A stretch of DNA of 64,000 nt from Methanococcoides orientis (GTDB taxonomy: Archaea; Halobacteriota; Methanosarcinia; Methanosarcinales; Methanosarcinaceae): positions 1,994,685 through 2,058,684 of the forward strand of contig NZ_CP073710.1 of assembly GCF_021184045.1 (NCBI RefSeq). The letters run 5' to 3'. Shown piece after piece: positions 1 to 8,197 of this stretch. Each line of letters starts with the position of its first letter. Within the stretch, counting starts at the first letter, position 1. Below the pieces are notes generated by a model. The model did not search any database and was not told where the DNA came from. It saw only the letters and a list, made by a program, of their open reading frames with translations. A program made the position numbers and the translations under genes.

Positions 1-2
1 TT

Positions 3-650
3 GATGGTGTAAAACACATCGATGCAGATGAGAACGGTGCAAAGGACTTCTCTGCCCTCATCGAGCAGGCAAAGAAGTGCAAGTCTCCGGAACAACTGGA
101 AGATGGTACCCTGATCGGAGGATTTGCCCACAGTGCAGCTCTCTCTGTCGCAGACAAGATCGTAGAAGCTGTAAAGGGCGGAAAGATCACACGTTTCGTA
201 GTTATGGCAGGTTGTGACGGAAGGCACAAAGAAAGGGATTACTACACCAAATTCGCAGAAGCTCTCCCCGAAAGTGCGGTCATCCTGACAGCAGGTTGTG
301 CAAAATACCGCTACAACAAGCTTGACCTTGGAGATATCGATGGAATTCCAAGAGTACTCGACGCAGGACAGTGTAATGACTCATACTCCCTTGTGGTCAT
401 CGCACAGAAGCTTGCCGAAGCTTTCGGACTTGAGGACATCAATGAACTGCCGGTCTCATACAACATCGCATGGTATGAACAAAAAGCAGTCCTGGTATTG
501 CTCGCACTGCTGCACCTTGGTGTCAAGAACATAACACTTGGTCCAACGCTTCCGGCATTCGTCTCTCCGAATGTCCTGAACGTCCTTGTTGAGAACTTCA
601 ACATCGCACCAAATACAACCGTCGATGAGGATCTGGAAAGGCTGCTCTAA
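3..650 (+). CDS. hcp: Hybrid-cluster protein (hydroxylamine reductase), C-terminal part
   Basis: This is the last 215 codons of a gene that begins before the window; the frame is open from base 3 to the stop at 648-650. The visible part matches the C-terminal domain of hybrid-cluster proteins, including the stretches [36 protein letters not shown] and [14 protein letters not shown]. The conserved cysteines in the first three are the ligands of the hybrid Fe-S-O cluster in this family. The family reduces hydroxylamine in vitro and is linked to nitrosative stress and NO handling in vivo; the role here is inferred from homology. A T-rich run just after the stop could serve as an archaeal terminator. 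Identification is firm; only the N-terminus is unseen. Confidence 0.93.
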   Translation, partial: DGVKHIDADENGAKDFSALIEQAKKCKSPEQLEDGTLIGGFAHSAALSVADKIVEAVKGGKITRFVVMAGCDGRHKERDYYTKFAEALPESAVILTAGCAKYRYNKLDLGDIDGIPRVLDAGQCNDSYSLVVIAQKLAEAFGLEDINELPVSYNIAWYEQKAVLVLLALLHLGVKNITLGPTLPAFVSPNVLNVLVENFNIAPNTTVDEDLERLL

Positions 651-778
651 AGCCTTTCCTTCCCCTCCCTTCATCCCCCTTTTTCCCACATTCCATCCCC
701 GTTCGTTTCATCCATGTGTAACCATTTTTTTTCTTTTTCCGGTCTGAATTCTGACAATAGAACAAGTTGCTAAAAATT

Positions 779-788
779 CTTTTATAGC
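779..788 (+). promoter_or_regulatory. TATA box for a probable leaderless transcript
   Basis: The element CTTTTATAGC is centred about 26 bases before the GTG at 810, the usual archaeal distance from TATA box to transcription start. No Shine-Dalgarno sequence precedes that GTG, so the mRNA probably begins at or very near the start codon. This is an inference from spacing. Confidence 0.5.
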
Positions 789-809
789 ATCATCGAACAA
801 CATATTATT

Positions 810-1160
810 GTGGAATATACAAGGAATGGGACCAAAGGCGATCAGAACAAGGTTTGGAAAATACTGCTTCCAGTTGTAGCAACCATTTTCCTGACAATTG
901 CCGTTTCAATGATAGTATTTTATCAGAATTACTACACCGGAACACTATATCTGATCACTTCGATATTGTACTTCAGCTCTGCATATCTTATTACCACTGG
1001 CAGGGTCAACATGATGAAAAGCTCATTAAATGAGCAGGGAACTCTGGCACTGGGCTTTATCCTGCTCGCAATAGCATTGGCCTTGAACGGGCTTTTTTGG
1101 GGATTGGGATTCGTACTGTTCTTGGCAGGCATACTCTCGATCCGCAAAAAGAGTGAGTAA
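810..1160 (+). CDS. Small four-helix membrane protein, unknown function
   Basis: A 116-residue protein with a GTG start. The first 15 residues are polar and charged, then come about four hydrophobic segments (roughly residues 16-38, 43-62, 76-94 and 95-112), and the chain ends with the basic tail IRKKSE, which suggests a cytoplasmic C-terminus. No family is recognised and no catalytic motif is visible. It stands alone between the hcp gene and the radical SAM gene, with its own TATA box and no ribosome binding site, so it is probably expressed from a leaderless mRNA. Function unknown. Confidence 0.65.
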   Translation: MEYTRNGTKGDQNKVWKILLPVVATIFLTIAVSMIVFYQNYYTGTLYLITSILYFSSAYLITTGRVNMMKSSLNEQGTLALGFILLAIALALNGLFWGLGFVLFLAGILSIRKKSE

Positions 1161-1275
1161 TTGAATCCAGAAAGTGGCAAAATATACCGGAAAGAAGCAT
1201 ATATAATAGGCAAATGGTAATTTGTCATCTATACATAATTAAGATCCAAATTGATATCCGGAAAAAGATGGAGAT

Positions 1276-2268
1276 ATGATGAGACCAGAAACAAAAGCCG
1301 AGCTTATTGCCGTGGGTAGCCTTGATATAGAACCATCCCTGCTGGGGAAGATCACAGTCCCGACCGCAGGGCCGGGAGCAGGTAAGACAGCATTTTTCTT
1401 CCGCTCCGGTGACCAGAGAGTCAGGCTTGCCCTGAACAAGGAATCACCTCTCAAAGCAGTTGCCGATGGAGATGACATCGTTATAATGAGAGATGGTAAG
1501 GAGATCGCAAGGGGAGAGATCGAGGAAGAGCTTATCCATTGCCCTGACCAGGCTTATATAAACATGACAGAGAAATGTATCTTCGATTGTAAGTTCTGTC
1601 CGGTTCCAAAGCTCAACGGCAAGGTCAAGACCATTGAAGAGGTCGTAAATCTGATCGGTGAGGCAAACGCCACCGGCAAGATGAAAGCCATATCCATCAC
1701 CACCGGTGTTGATGAATCAGTGGAGAAAGAGCTTGAAAGAGCCCTCACGGTAGTCAATGCTGTGAAGAAATACGGCGTTCCTATTGGTGTTGCAGTGTAT
1801 CCAACCCCTGATTCGAACAGGCTTCTAAAAGAAGCAGGTGCTGACGAGATCAAGTACAACGTTGAAACGATGGACAGGGAACTCTACAAAGAGGTCTGCC
1901 CAGGACAGGACATGGAAGAGATATTACAGGCACTTAAGGGAGCCGTCGAGGTTTTCGGCAAGAACAAAGTATGTGCCAATTTCATCATCGGCCTGGGAGA
2001 GACAGATGAAGCTGTGGAAAAAGGTATCCTTGAGCTTGTTTCCATAGGAGTAGTGCCTATACTTCGACCTGCAAGCAAGCACCCTTTGCGTGAAGGGGAG
2101 GTTTTCATTGAAAGGCCTTCAAAAGAAAGGCTGCTTAAGCTTACAAGATTGCTTCGCAAGATCCTGGACGAGAATGGACTTCGTGCAGATGTGTTCAAGA
2201 CCATGTGCCTCCCATGTACAGGGTGTGACATAAATCCCCACACTGACCTCTGTGAGGATGAAGATTAA
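1276..2268 (+). CDS. Biotin-synthase-like radical SAM protein
   Basis: A 330-residue protein. Residues 1-80 form an N-terminal extension, followed by the radical SAM cluster motif CIFDCKFCP with cysteines at 101, 105 and 108 (C-x3-C-x2-C) that bind the 4Fe-4S cluster cleaving S-adenosylmethionine. The TIM-barrel core follows, with a glycine-rich strand near SITTGVDES. The C-terminus carries a second cysteine group (CLPCTGC, then a last Cys six residues from the end) that could bind an auxiliary cluster. It resembles the archaeal biotin-synthase-related radical SAM group, whose substrate I cannot name. GGAGAT directly before ATG supports the start. The next gene overlaps its end, so the two are probably translated together. 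Confidence 0.8.
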   Translation: MMRPETKAELIAVGSLDIEPSLLGKITVPTAGPGAGKTAFFFRSGDQRVRLALNKESPLKAVADGDDIVIMRDGKEIARGEIEEELIHCPDQAYINMTEKCIFDCKFCPVPKLNGKVKTIEEVVNLIGEANATGKMKAISITTGVDESVEKELERALTVVNAVKKYGVPIGVAVYPTPDSNRLLKEAGADEIKYNVETMDRELYKEVCPGQDMEEILQALKGAVEVFGKNKVCANFIIGLGETDEAVEKGILELVSIGVVPILRPASKHPLREGEVFIERPSKERLLKLTRLLRKILDENGLRADVFKTMCLPCTGCDINPHTDLCEDED

Positions 2269-2623
2269 AAAGGCAAAAATATACGGGAAACAAATGTCTG
2301 GAACAGGAACTGAGCCTGCATTCGAAGCTTCCATCGAGATGAACGAAGATGACTTCGAATTTGCAACGCCTCCAATGTCAAAAGAGTTCGTAATCCAGAC
2401 TTTTGAGAAATACGACCTGAGACACATTGTTCTTTTTGGGGAAGATATGTTCTATGTCTCACAGCAGGATTTGGAACCTTTCCACCCTCTTTATGTTAAA
2501 AACTCATATCCGGACGATATTGAGCTTATATTCGATTTCATGACCATCGAAAGGATACATAAGATAGAATATATCGAAGGCGTTCTAAAACGAAGTCCTA
2601 TAGAAGAACATCCAGATATCTGA
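2258..2623 (+). CDS. Hypothetical protein coupled to the radical SAM gene
   Basis: A 121-residue acidic protein whose ATG lies 11 bases inside the end of the radical SAM gene; an in-frame GTG at 2252 is an alternative. No known domain is recognised. The sequence mixes short strands and helices, such as FVIQTFEKYDLRHIVLFGEDMF, with no signal peptide, membrane segment or cysteine. The overlap suggests translational coupling and a shared pathway. It may be a partner of the upstream enzyme, but that is inference from position only. Confidence 0.65.
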   Translation: MKIKKAKIYGKQMSGTGTEPAFEASIEMNEDDFEFATPPMSKEFVIQTFEKYDLRHIVLFGEDMFYVSQQDLEPFHPLYVKNSYPDDIELIFDFMTIERIHKIEYIEGVLKRSPIEEHPDI

Positions 2624-2675
2624 CCATGGATAACAATAAAATAGGATATCATAGAATACGAAGTGGCGAAGAAAT

Positions 2676-2885
2676 ATGATTGAAAAACTTTACAGATCCC
2701 CAATTGCCTACGTTGTACTGGGAGGCATATTGATCAGTGCTTTCCTTTTCAACAGCATGTTGAAGTTTGCAGATGAAGGAAATGCGGTTATGGTCATCCT
2801 GATAGGAATTTCCATTGGTATCGTTGCACTATTCATCACAAAGGCTATAGTCTACCAGAAACATGGCGGCCTTTTCCCAAAATGA
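2676..2885 (+). CDS. Small membrane protein, unknown function
   Basis: A 69-residue protein with two predicted membrane helices (about residues 10-28 and 37-58) joined by the short acidic turn ADEGN, and a polar C-terminal tail. A purine-rich GGCGAAG stretch sits upstream of the ATG as a plausible ribosome binding site. It follows the coupled hypothetical protein by 52 bases on the same strand and could belong to that transcript. No family is recognised. Confidence 0.55.
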   Translation: MIEKLYRSPIAYVVLGGILISAFLFNSMLKFADEGNAVMVILIGISIGIVALFITKAIVYQKHGGLFPK

Positions 2886-2923
2886 TACAATTATAAGAAA
2901 AAAAATAGTATTACATGTCCGGA

Positions 2924-3943
2924 TCAGGCTGAACGCACAGCCTCATCTATCTGATTTTTCCATCCTTTTGCATCATTTACTTCAAATACATGTTTTTTGA
3001 CAGCCTCACAAAATTCTGAAATAATGAGCTTCTGCCTGCTAAACATCCCGGATCCCGCTACTTCCGACCCAACAATATTCTTCAACTTAAGTTCCAGGCT
3101 CTCTTCCCCCCCGAGTGCAATGGTGGCAAGCCTGCGGTTTGTCAGGATAACGAAATTATTTTTTGCCTGCTCCAGCCGGAGAAGTGACTCACCCCTCATG
3201 TAATCGGTCTTTAATTGCTCAAGCACGTTCAACACCTTCAAGATATCCTTTGGCTGGATACGGATCACTTCGAACTTCTTTTTCCCCACTACAAGAAGGA
3301 TGTCCTTTTTTAGATTTGAAAACCCAACAAGGTCCCTGACCTCTATGCGACGTGATATCTCCGGCTTTTTTGAGAACAGACCACCTGAATTCTGTTCAAA
3401 ATAGATGTTCCTGTTAGTAATGACCAGTGTGAGTCGTGTGCCCTCAACGGTCGCAGGCTCCCTTAGGTGAACAGATTCACCGGTCTTAAGGACAGCACCG
3501 CCTGATGTGATACTGTTCTTTTCAACTCCATCTGAAACGTTCTTAGCTGCATCACCGCAATAATGATTGAGCATCGAGACCAATAGCTGACCCTCAATAA
3601 GCTTTACATTGTGTTCTGTGGCTTCCCGGTATGCATCTTCAGTAAACGTGGAAGTCGTGACTATTATGACCCCATCGACTTTTTCCCTATAACGTAGGCT
3701 GCTGTATTCCCTGACCTCTTTTACACCTACAGGATTAAGGTAACGTTTTACCTGGACAAGCCAGCGATGGGAAAGACCAAAATGCTCAAGCTTTACCTCT
3801 ACATCCACCCCACCATCCTTTGATCGCGAAGTTACATTTGCCTTATACCCCATATTCCTGAAAAGAAAAGCTACAAGGTTTTCAAGATCGAAAGGATCTA
3901 TTTCAAGAAGCTGGTCCAAAGACCAATTCGTAATACCAGTCAT
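2924..3943 (-). CDS. Mrr-type nuclease-fold protein with PH-like tail domains
   Basis: A 339-residue protein. Residues 1-125 form a restriction-endonuclease-like Mrr domain: helix FDLENLVAFLFRNMGY, then KDGGVDVEV with Asp47, then QVK with Gln64 and Lys66, giving the D...QxK active-site pattern of the fold. Residues from about 150 to 339 hold two similar beta-rich units, with TRLTLVITNRNIYF in the first and NNFVILTNRRLATI in the second, each followed by a positively charged strand and a final helix; they resemble bacterial PH/GRAM-like domains. No membrane segment is seen. It lies immediately after a zinc-ribbon gene (4-base ATGA overlap), so the two are co-translated. A stand-alone Mrr protein may cut modified DNA or act in repair; no methyltransferase gene is nearby. 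Confidence 0.78.
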   Translation of the reverse strand: MTGITNWSLDQLLEIDPFDLENLVAFLFRNMGYKANVTSRSKDGGVDVEVKLEHFGLSHRWLVQVKRYLNPVGVKEVREYSSLRYREKVDGVIIVTTSTFTEDAYREATEHNVKLIEGQLLVSMLNHYCGDAAKNVSDGVEKNSITSGGAVLKTGESVHLREPATVEGTRLTLVITNRNIYFEQNSGGLFSKKPEISRRIEVRDLVGFSNLKKDILLVVGKKKFEVIRIQPKDILKVLNVLEQLKTDYMRGESLLRLEQAKNNFVILTNRRLATIALGGEESLELKLKNIVGSEVAGSGMFSRQKLIISEFCEAVKKHVFEVNDAKGWKNQIDEAVRSA

Positions 3944-4104
3944 TTATCGACCGTATATGTAAGACCACATTCCGGGCAGGAATATGTGATAGTTGTGATT
4001 TCATTGGCTTTCTTTTCAGTACTTGCCATCCATGTACCACAGGTTATGCATTTCTGGTCAAAGAGTGACCGGTCCATCTTTTTATTTTCACCCTTGTCTT
4101 TCAT
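3940..4104 (-). CDS. 54-residue zinc-ribbon protein
   Basis: A short gene read directly from the sequence. Two cysteine pairs (CITC and CPEC) about 21 residues apart form a classic zinc ribbon, after a lysine-rich N-terminus of about 18 residues. GGTG lies seven bases before the ATG, and a TATA-like TTTTTATAAT lies about 30 bases upstream, so the transcript has a very short leader. Its TGA stop overlaps the ATG of the Mrr-like gene by four bases, tying the two together. It may be a nucleic-acid- or protein-binding partner of the nuclease-fold protein; function otherwise unknown. Confidence 0.7.
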   Translation of the reverse strand: MKDKGENKKMDRSLFDQKCITCGTWMASTEKKANEITTITYSCPECGLTYTVDK

Positions 4105-4326
4105 GAAAACACCATATTCGATCTTTGAATAAACATTATAAAAAGGCTATTCTGAACACAATAAGTGGTTGTGTGGGTTTTGCGAATAACCATACAAAAC
4201 TTTAAATCATTTCACAACATTAATCTGCAAACGTGTGAAAGTACATGGTAGATTATAATACCATATCAAATATTAATGTTATTACAAAATTTAGAACTGT
4301 TCTCACAGGCAGATCAGGTGAGCACA

Positions 4327-4719
4327 ATGGATGATTTAGAAAAGATCAGACAACAACGATTGGAACAGATCAAAAATAACCTTGAAACAAGGTCATTCCC
4401 GGACAGTCCCATGCATGCCACAGATGCGAACTTTGATGAACTCATATCAAAATATCCAGTTGTAGTTATCGATTGCTGGGCAGAATGGTGTGGACCATGC
4501 CGAAAACTGGTACCTGTCATTGATGCCCTCGCAAGAGAGATGCAAGGCAAGATCGTTTTCGGGAAACTGAACACTGATGAGAACCAGACGAGCGCAAGAA
4601 AGTTCAATATCACAGCTATTCCCACACTTCTGGTATTCAAAGATGGAAAACCGGCCGGACAGATAGTGGGTGCATTCCAGAAAGAACAGCTTGTTGAAAG
4701 ATTGAACAAACTTATATGA
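4327..4719 (+). CDS. trxA: Thioredoxin
   Basis: A thioredoxin of 130 residues with the active site WCGPC (Cys55 and Cys58) and the conserved cis-proline region ITAIPTLLVFKDG. A lysine- and glutamine-rich helix of about 30 residues precedes the usual thioredoxin start, which is longer than in the E. coli protein. The ATG at 4327 is chosen because AGGTGAG ends seven bases before it; an upstream ATG at 4276 has no such site. It sits 21 bases before methanogenesis marker 14 on the same strand, so it may serve as the reductant for that protein or its targets. TATA-like CTTTAAATC lies near 4200, giving a leader of about 100 bases. Confidence 0.93.
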   Translation: MDDLEKIRQQRLEQIKNNLETRSFPDSPMHATDANFDELISKYPVVVIDCWAEWCGPCRKLVPVIDALAREMQGKIVFGKLNTDENQTSARKFNITAIPTLLVFKDGKPAGQIVGAFQKEQLVERLNKLI

Positions 4720-4740
4720 TAATTACCGGAAGATGATATA

Positions 4741-6177
4741 ATGTCCCATAAACCAAGATTCGCAGCAAATCCAGGGGTCAGGCTCCTTGACCTTAAATCA
4801 AGTTCAAAGCCTTTCTTCATCGTAGCTTCCGTGGAGGTAGGGAACACCACCACCAAGTGTATTCTGACAGCCACCAATATGGATGAAGGAAAGACATACC
4901 ATGTTACAAAGACGGTTAAAATGACGAGGGACGTCAGACCACCAAAAGCTAATGAAACTGTTTTCGGAAAGACACTGAACGGAGTGGAGCTCACCCGGGA
5001 ATCAGTTTCTGAGCTTGTCAGTGAAACATTGCTGGAAGCTGTGAAAAGTGCTCACCTTGACATCGAAACAGACATCAGTTTCGTTGTGCGCTCAACAGGA
5101 GTTGTTGCCGGATTTGATGCACCCGAGGAAGTCGGAGAGTTCATCAAGGCCCTTGCAGATGGATGTTTGATCGCAGGAGTGCCACCAAAGCACATGACAC
5201 CACCTATGAGTGTGGATAACCTCCCGGAAAAGTTCCAGAAACATAGTAAACTGGACAAAGTGTTCTTCGATGGGGCTGTTGCCAGTGTACTACCGCCTAC
5301 CGGTGCCACCGGTGTTGAGATCGTTGCCAATGAGATGGAAGGAGAACTCGCTACCGCAGGTATCAAAGAAGGTGCCAAATGGGTGGATGTGGACTTCCGC
5401 AACCCATGTATGTCCATGGACTTTGGAACGACCCTTGATGGCAGGATAATCAGTCCTGACAAACCCTATGCAAAGACCATTGGTAACTTCTGTGGATATG
5501 CAGGAGCAATACCCGATGCGATGATAAAAGGCACGGAAACGGTAGATAACAGGCTTGGAACTGCCCTGGATGTCTTTAATGATATTCATACAGACAAGCT
5601 TACAATGCTGCTTAAGGGCAAGAACATCAAGGAATACGCAAAGAAGGTTCTTGATCACATCATCATAGAAAAAGTACCGGAAAACCGGAATAGATATGGC
5701 AGCGTACCTGTAAACCCTAAAGCTGCAAAGGATATCGGAGTTGTGCTTATAGGATGCGATGTCGGGGACAATGGATCCGACATGGATAAACTGTCAATGT
5801 TAGGTGGGGAGATCTATAACAAGTACGGCCTCAAAGTCCTCTTTGCAGTGATAGATGAGGTCATGGCACAGGTCATCTACCGGTTGGTCAAGGTCGCAAA
5901 GGAAGAAGGACTCGTATATCCTGAGACAAGCATCGGAATTACCGGGCGTGCTGGTATCAGTGGTGACAAGGCTAAACTGGCATTGAAATATCTGGACGAG
6001 CTCGGCATGAACAACAAGATCGAAGAGAACGTTGTCTTCGTGGATGACGGTCTTGCAAGAGGAGCTGCGGTCATGGCCAGGTGCATGAACTCACTGGGAA
6101 CAACATTTAACCCCCTTGGCGGTCACCGCGGTGGAAAATGCATCCTTGGACAACGTATGAAACTTCAGAACAAATGA
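4741..6177 (+). CDS. Methanogenesis marker protein 14
   Basis: A 478-residue protein matching methanogenesis marker protein 14, a family found in methanogens and not biochemically settled. The N-terminus contains VASVEVGNTTTKCILTAT, a phosphate-loop-like strand-turn-strand of the actin/Hsp70/sugar-kinase (ASKHA) ATPase fold, and a second such segment is MSMDFGTTLDGRI in the middle of the chain. The C-terminus has GITGRAGISGDKA and FVDDGLARGAAVMA, consistent with an ATPase that drives activation or cofactor insertion. It probably forms an operon with the thioredoxin gene. A ribosome binding site GGAAGATGAT precedes the ATG. A hairpin with a T-rich tail follows the stop. Confidence 0.9.
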   Translation: MSHKPRFAANPGVRLLDLKSSSKPFFIVASVEVGNTTTKCILTATNMDEGKTYHVTKTVKMTRDVRPPKANETVFGKTLNGVELTRESVSELVSETLLEAVKSAHLDIETDISFVVRSTGVVAGFDAPEEVGEFIKALADGCLIAGVPPKHMTPPMSVDNLPEKFQKHSKLDKVFFDGAVASVLPPTGATGVEIVANEMEGELATAGIKEGAKWVDVDFRNPCMSMDFGTTLDGRIISPDKPYAKTIGNFCGYAGAIPDAMIKGTETVDNRLGTALDVFNDIHTDKLTMLLKGKNIKEYAKKVLDHIIIEKVPENRNRYGSVPVNPKAAKDIGVVLIGCDVGDNGSDMDKLSMLGGEIYNKYGLKVLFAVIDEVMAQVIYRLVKVAKEEGLVYPETSIGITGRAGISGDKAKLALKYLDELGMNNKIEENVVFVDDGLARGAAVMARCMNSLGTTFNPLGGHRGGKCILGQRMKLQNK

Positions 6178-6184
6178 CATAAAG

Positions 6185-6235
6185 GGCAGGGGACCAATCC
6201 TGCCATCTTTATTTTTAGTTTTTTAGTTTTGCTTT
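6185..6235 (+). terminator. Hairpin plus T-rich tail after marker 14 gene
   Basis: GGCAGG at 6185-6190 pairs with CCTGCC at 6199-6204 across an 8-base loop, and is followed by a long T-rich stretch. It lies just after the marker 14 stop and fits a terminator. Confidence 0.6.
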
Positions 6236-6283
6236 TTGGCTTTATTTTCAGGTTTCTGCTTTTTGCTTCTGCTTTTTCGTCCT

Positions 6284-6961
6284 TCAATCTTTAGCTGAAG
6301 CCAGTTTCCGTTTTATGGCAGCCTCTATTTCCTGTTTGTGCATCTCCGAAGATTCATGTATACCCCCCATGTTCCCCCTGACCGCGCGGCAGGGATACTG
6401 GGAAACTATAAGACCTGCCTTCGGACCGGCTTCTTCGATAGGAATGCCTACAAGAGCCTCTGCCAGGTGCCAGGTACTGCCGCATGGGGCACCCCGTATC
6501 ACATTCACTTTTGCGATCATCCCGTCCTTTATTTCGACATCAAGTACAGGGTTTCCAAAGAAACAGGTGAAATCATCAGTAGCAGGGTCGGATGCTACAT
6601 TACAGCAGATCTCATCGACCTCTATGAAGATACCATATTCCTTTGATATATCTTCCAGTTCCTTAACAGGCGCCTTTGAAGCACCTCCGGGCACTATCAG
6701 GGCACGTACACCGGCCTTGCCTGCCATGCGGGCTATCTGGGGTGTGATATCAGGATGAAGGGAATAAGTGATTATGATGTCAGCATCGAATACTTTTGTA
6801 TCAAAGTCCAGCCCGGAAAAGAACTCATCGGGTTCATCTATGAAATCCGGAAGATAAGCAGGAAGCTCTGCCACTATGACTTCCATATCGGTCTTCGAAC
6901 GCACGGTCTCGACAAGCCTTGACCCATATTTTCCGCGCAGTATAACTCCTATTTTTGTCAT
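6284..6961 (-). CDS. DUF166 family protein
   Basis: A 225-residue protein of the archaeal DUF166 family. It starts with a nucleotide-binding-like strand (KIGVILRGKYGSRLVETV) and has conserved cysteines in DEICCNVASD, FTCFFGNP, RGAPCGSTWH and SQYPCRA, enough to bind an iron-sulfur cluster. Some annotation pipelines call this family thymidylate synthase, but I see no ThyA or ThyX motif and do not adopt that name. The ATG at 6961 is chosen over TTG at 6967 because AGGT lies seven bases before it. It is divergent from the zinc-ribbon and thymidylate-kinase genes, with a roughly 100-base shared promoter region. Confidence 0.75.
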   Translation of the reverse strand: MTKIGVILRGKYGSRLVETVRSKTDMEVIVAELPAYLPDFIDEPDEFFSGLDFDTKVFDADIIITYSLHPDITPQIARMAGKAGVRALIVPGGASKAPVKELEDISKEYGIFIEVDEICCNVASDPATDDFTCFFGNPVLDVEIKDGMIAKVNVIRGAPCGSTWHLAEALVGIPIEEAGPKAGLIVSQYPCRAVRGNMGGIHESSEMHKQEIEAAIKRKLASAKD

Positions 6962-7058
6962 TTTCAATACCTGCCTGTGATATTATTGAAATAGCGATAT
7001 ATTAATATTGTTTACTGTTCAATCTTAGTATTACTTCTAAAATATTAAGGTGATATAA

Positions 7059-7187
7059 ATGGAAGATATCGACCAGTCAATGGTATATTTCAGATGTAAT
7101 ATGTGTGATTTTGTATTTCAGGCAGACCCTAACTTCTTTCCCATAAAATGTCCCCAATGCGGTAGTGAAGATACTTCCAGGACATAA
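7059..7187 (+). CDS. 42-residue zinc-ribbon (rubredoxin-like) protein
   Basis: A very short gene read from the DNA. The ribosome binding site AAGGTGAT sits five bases before ATG. The protein has two cysteine pairs, CNMC and CPQC, about 20 residues apart, typical of one-knuckle-pair zinc ribbons that can also bind iron. It ends with SEDTSRT. It begins about 100 bases after the start of the divergent DUF166 gene and 91 bases before thymidylate kinase. Function is unknown. Confidence 0.72.
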   Translation: MEDIDQSMVYFRCNMCDFVFQADPNFFPIKCPQCGSEDTSRT

Positions 7188-7278
7188 GGTCAAAGGATAC
7201 CAGGCCTATGAACATACAATTAAAGGAAATAAGTTCGAAGGATATAAAGTTAATAGGACCGAAGGACATTTGGCACTC

Positions 7279-7884
7279 ATGAAAGGAAAGCTCATAACAC
7301 TGGAAGGTATCGATGGATCGGGTAAATCCACAATCACACGTTTTTTGAACTCACATCCTTCCTTTTCCAATGCCGTGTTCACAAGGGAACCTACCACAAG
7401 CTGGATAGGGGACGCTGTCTACAAAGCTATTGAATCCAATACAGACCACCTTGCAGAGCTGATGCTTTTCACCGCAGACCATGCAAACCATATTGCAACC
7501 CTGATACGTCCGGCACTTGAAGAAGGAAAGATAATAATTTCAGACAGGTATTCAGACAGTAGATATGCATACCAGGGCGTTACACTCAGGGAAAAATTCG
7601 ATAAGCCCATGGAGTGGGTGCAGCAGATCCATAAAGGATGGACAGTGGTCCCTGACCTTACGATCCTTTTTGATATTGATCCGGAAATTGCGGTCCGACG
7701 CTGTGGAAAAAGAGGGGAACAGACAAAGTTTGAGAAGATCGAGCTATTAAATGGAGTCAGAAAAAATTACCTTCAGCTTGCAGAGAAAGAACCTGAAAGG
7801 TTCGTTATAATCGATACCGACAGGGACCTTAAAGAAATAGAGAACGATGTGTTGCAGGCAATCACATCGATCATGGAAAGTTAA
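7279..7884 (+). CDS. tmk: Thymidylate kinase
   Basis: A thymidylate kinase of 201 residues that phosphorylates dTMP to dTDP. It has the P-loop GIDGSGKST near the N-terminus, the base- and sugar-binding FTREPT, the DRYSDSRYAYQG motif and the lid region CGKRGEQTKFE. The frame is open further back to 7165, but that stretch overlaps the zinc-ribbon gene and has no family match, so the ATG at 7279, whose MKGKLITLEGIDG matches the family N-terminus, is taken as the start. A purine-rich GAAGGA lies 12 bases before it. The last bases overlap the end of the opposite-strand gene at 7881, giving tail-to-tail genes. Confidence 0.93.
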   Translation: MKGKLITLEGIDGSGKSTITRFLNSHPSFSNAVFTREPTTSWIGDAVYKAIESNTDHLAELMLFTADHANHIATLIRPALEEGKIIISDRYSDSRYAYQGVTLREKFDKPMEWVQQIHKGWTVVPDLTILFDIDPEIAVRRCGKRGEQTKFEKIELLNGVRKNYLQLAEKEPERFVIIDTDRDLKEIENDVLQAITSIMES

Positions 7885-8129
7885 AGACCGTTCGCATCTG
7901 CGAACTTTATGAGTGTCTCACCAAGTTCACGTGCGTATTTCGGATTTATGTTAAAGCGGCTCCTTTTCTGACCGCTTCTTTCCTTTGCGACCTCAACATA
8001 TTCACTGTCATACTTCTCGCTTTTTGCAAGGGTCATGGTAAGATACCAGCCGCCTGCCATCTTGATCTCCATGTACTCTTCGCCTTCAGCAACATTCGTA
8101 TTATCTTCTACTGTATTATCTTCTGCCAT
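7881..8129 (-). CDS. Small conserved-looking protein, unknown function
   Basis: An 82-residue protein. An acidic, asparagine- and glutamate-rich N-terminus of about 18 residues is followed by a compact beta-rich part (YMEIKMAGGWYLTMTLA, then YVEVAKERSGQKRSRFNI) and a C-terminal helix (PKYARELGETLIKFAD). The layout recalls small single-stranded nucleic-acid-binding proteins of the PC4 or Whirly kind, but similarity is not strong enough to name it. GGTGATAAT precedes the ATG. It is convergent with the thymidylate kinase gene and overlaps its last bases. Confidence 0.65.
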   Translation of the reverse strand: MAEDNTVEDNTNVAEGEEYMEIKMAGGWYLTMTLAKSEKYDSEYVEVAKERSGQKRSRFNINPKYARELGETLIKFADANGL

Positions 8130-8197
8130 ATTATCACCAGATATGTAATTTTCAGTTTTTATCTGTTTATTGTAAGTTTAGATATAAATTTGTAATT

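Noticed and set aside
6284..6961. Naming DUF166 as thymidylate synthase
   Set aside because: The cysteine pattern and length do not show ThyA or ThyX active-site motifs; the name seems to be an annotation carry-over.
7165..7278. N-terminal extension of thymidylate kinase
   Set aside because: It overlaps the zinc-ribbon gene and does not match the family; the extension is an artefact of an open frame.
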